NCBI RefSeq assembly: GCF_946187255.1
Contig: NZ_CAMHRZ010000016.1
Location: 1 to 23,965, forward strand
DNA length: 23,965 bases
DNA from: an uncultured Ruminococcus sp.
GTDB lineage: Bacteria; Bacillota; Clostridia; Oscillospirales; Ruminococcaceae
Direction: 5' to 3'
In this document: one piece after another, positions 22,435 to 23,965 of the stretch
How the letters are laid out: each line of letters starts with the position of its first letter
Numbering within the stretch: position 1 is the stretch's first letter
Notes under the pieces: generated by a model
What the model was told of the DNA's origin: nothing
Seen by the model: the letters and a program-made list of their open reading frames with translations, nothing else
Databases searched by the model: none
Made by a program: the position numbers and the translations under genes

Positions 22435-23965
22435 TTATACAGCGTAGGTAACTCGTACCAGCTCGTCCATAGTAGTTTTGCCTTCCTTAACAAGCTCAGC
22501 AACGTTGTCACGCAGCAGAAGGCAGCCTTCTTCTTTTGCCAGTTCCTGTATCTGCTCAGCCTTTGCACCCGCAGCAATTATCTCCTTCATCTTGGGAGTA
22601 GCCAGCAGGATCTCATGAATAGCGGTACGTCCGGTATAACCGTTGGTACACTTGCCGCATCCCACTGCCTTGAAAACGGGAACGCTCTCCTCTATTTTCA
22701 TGAGCTCGTTCTCTTCGGGAGTAGACATATAACCCTCGCGGCAGTTCTTGCAGACTACCTTTGTAAGTCTCTGTGCTACGACGCCGATAAGTGATGTTGC
22801 CACCATGTACGCATCAACGCCCATATCAACAAGTCTGGTAACTGTAGAAGCAGCATCGTTGGTATGAAGTGTGGAAAGCACAAGGTGTCCGGTAATAGCG
22901 GCTCTGATACCGATCTCGGCAGTCTCGGTATCACGCATCTCACCGATCATTATGATATCAGGGTCCTGACGAAGGATAGAACGAAGCGCAGCCGCAAAGG
23001 TCATGCCCGCCTTTTCGTTTATCTGACACTGATTGATGTTATTGATCTTCTTCTCGACAGGGTCTTCGACGGTGATAACGTTGAGGTTAGGCTTAGCGAT
23101 CTCACCGAGTGCTGCGTACAGGGTGGTAGACTTACCGGAACCGGTAGGTCCTGTAACCAGTACAACGCCCTGAGGAACCTTAAGACAGGATACGAATCTC
23201 TTGTAGTTATAGTCGGTCATACCCAGATCCTGTATCCTTCTTACCGAGCTGTCTCCGGCGAGGATACGGAGAACGACCTTCTCACCGTATACCATAGGCA
23301 GATTGGACACACGGAGGTCAACGGTGGTGCCGTCGATCACCTGCGACATACGTCCGTCCTGAGGTATACGCTTCTCGGCAATGTTCATACCCGAGAGGAT
23401 CTTGAATCTTGTTACCAGTGATACATGGAGTCTGGCATCAAGGTTTTCCATCAGCGGAACAAGGTCACTGTTGATACGGACTCTGATCTTGGTATGATCC
23501 TTGAAAGGCTCGATATGGATATCCGTCGCGCCCTGACGGAAGGACTGCTCAACGATAGCTGTTGCCAGCTTAACGATAGGAGCATTATCGATACGGTCAG
23601 CGCTGAGATCGATCTCATTGAGATCAACATTCTCATCATCCTTCTCCTGCTTTGCTTCCTCCGCAACCTTTGCGGCAGCACCTTCGGAGTACATCTTACC
23701 TATTGCTCTGTTTATGGAATTCTTTGTAGCCAGCTGTGCTGTGATATTACAGCCTGTGATAACTCTCAGATCTTCAAATACATAGAAGTTCATAGGGTCA
23801 TTGGTGGCTACCATCATACGTCTGCCTATCTTCTTGACGGCGATGACGTTATATTTTCTTGCAGTCTGCTCAGGTATGAGCTTTACTACATCGGCATTCA
23901 GCGTAGTGTTGTCAAGATCGATATACTCGACATTCATTCTCTCCGCAAGAGTCTTGGCAAAGTCA
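22435..23965 (-). CDS. pilB: Type IV pilus extension ATPase PilB (5' end outside window)
   Basis: At least 509 residues are visible. The frame stays open to the right edge: DFAKTLAERMNVEYIDL reads through the first in-window ATG (23937), and LAERMNVEYIDL resembles the inside of the N-terminal MshEN/GspE-N domain, so that ATG is not the true start. Counted from that ATG, motifs are Walker A GPTGSGKST (263-271), Asp box ITVEDPVE (about 290), Walker B DPDIIMIGEMRD (about 330) and His box GHLVLSTLHTNDAAST (about 350). The two CxxC pairs, CKNC and CGKC (about 397-430), form the zinc-binding motif typical of PilB and GspE. PilB drives pilin polymerisation. pilT follows; no pilC or pilin gene lies downstream. 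Confidence 0.93.
   Translation of the reverse strand, partial: DFAKTLAERMNVEYIDLDNTTLNADVVKLIPEQTARKYNVIAVKKIGRRMMVATNDPMNFYVFEDLRVITGCNITAQLATKNSINRAIGKMYSEGAAAKVAEEAKQEKDDENVDLNEIDLSADRIDNAPIVKLATAIVEQSFRQGATDIHIEPFKDHTKIRVRINSDLVPLMENLDARLHVSLVTRFKILSGMNIAEKRIPQDGRMSQVIDGTTVDLRVSNLPMVYGEKVVLRILAGDSSVRRIQDLGMTDYNYKRFVSCLKVPQGVVLVTGPTGSGKSTTLYAALGEIAKPNLNVITVEDPVEKKINNINQCQINEKAGMTFAAALRSILRQDPDIIMIGEMRDTETAEIGIRAAITGHLVLSTLHTNDAASTVTRLVDMGVDAYMVATSLIGVVAQRLTKVVCKNCREGYMSTPEENELMKIEESVPVFKAVGCGKCTNGYTGRTAIHEILLATPKMKEIIAAGAKAEQIQELAKEEGCLLLRDNVAELVKEGKTTMDELVRVTYAV

Overview
The window looks like chromosome of an anaerobic, fibre-associated Firmicute, most likely Ruminococcus or a close relative in the Oscillospiraceae. 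The grounds are a secreted protein with a type I dockerin, type IV pilus ATPases, a flavodiiron protein typical of anaerobes, DAP-pathway peptidoglycan chemistry, strong GGAGG ribosome sites and TTGACA-17-TATAAT promoters. The species is an inference. No rRNA, tRNA, CRISPR array, prophage or insertion sequence was seen, and every gene wholly inside the window appears intact.

Left part (1-8.4 kb). A gene leaves the left edge on the minus strand (1-70), under a consensus promoter. Next come a gph-like HAD phosphatase and an acyl-CoA synthetase (minus, one operon), a hemolysin III/PAQR membrane protein (minus), and fprA (plus) with its own promoter and terminator. A SAP-domain/DUF6434 protein (minus) follows. 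Then an operon of pepF and a GlmU-acetyltransferase-like beta-helix protein (minus).

Middle (8.4-14.0 kb). The minus-strand operon runs carA, carB, small membrane protein, with a promoter before carA and a terminator after the last gene. The carB frame continues without a stop into a complete diaminopimelate epimerase, so one 1351-residue polypeptide is predicted to carry the large subunit of carbamoyl-phosphate synthetase and DapF. This is the most unusual gene in the window.

Right part (14.1-24 kb). A tyrosine-rich secreted dockerin protein (minus) is divergent from a plus-strand cluster encoding both subunits of a divergent type IIA topoisomerase, with a small DUF3592-like membrane protein between them. 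A hypothetical gene, pilT and a pilB running off the right edge lie on the minus strand; pilB and pilT are the extension and retraction motors of a type IV pilus.

Intergenic DNA holds most of the remaining structure: a four-copy tandem repeat with an exact 19-bp period before gph, two related hairpin terminators 5.5 kb apart, and dyads overlapping the promoters of fprA, carA and the dockerin gene.
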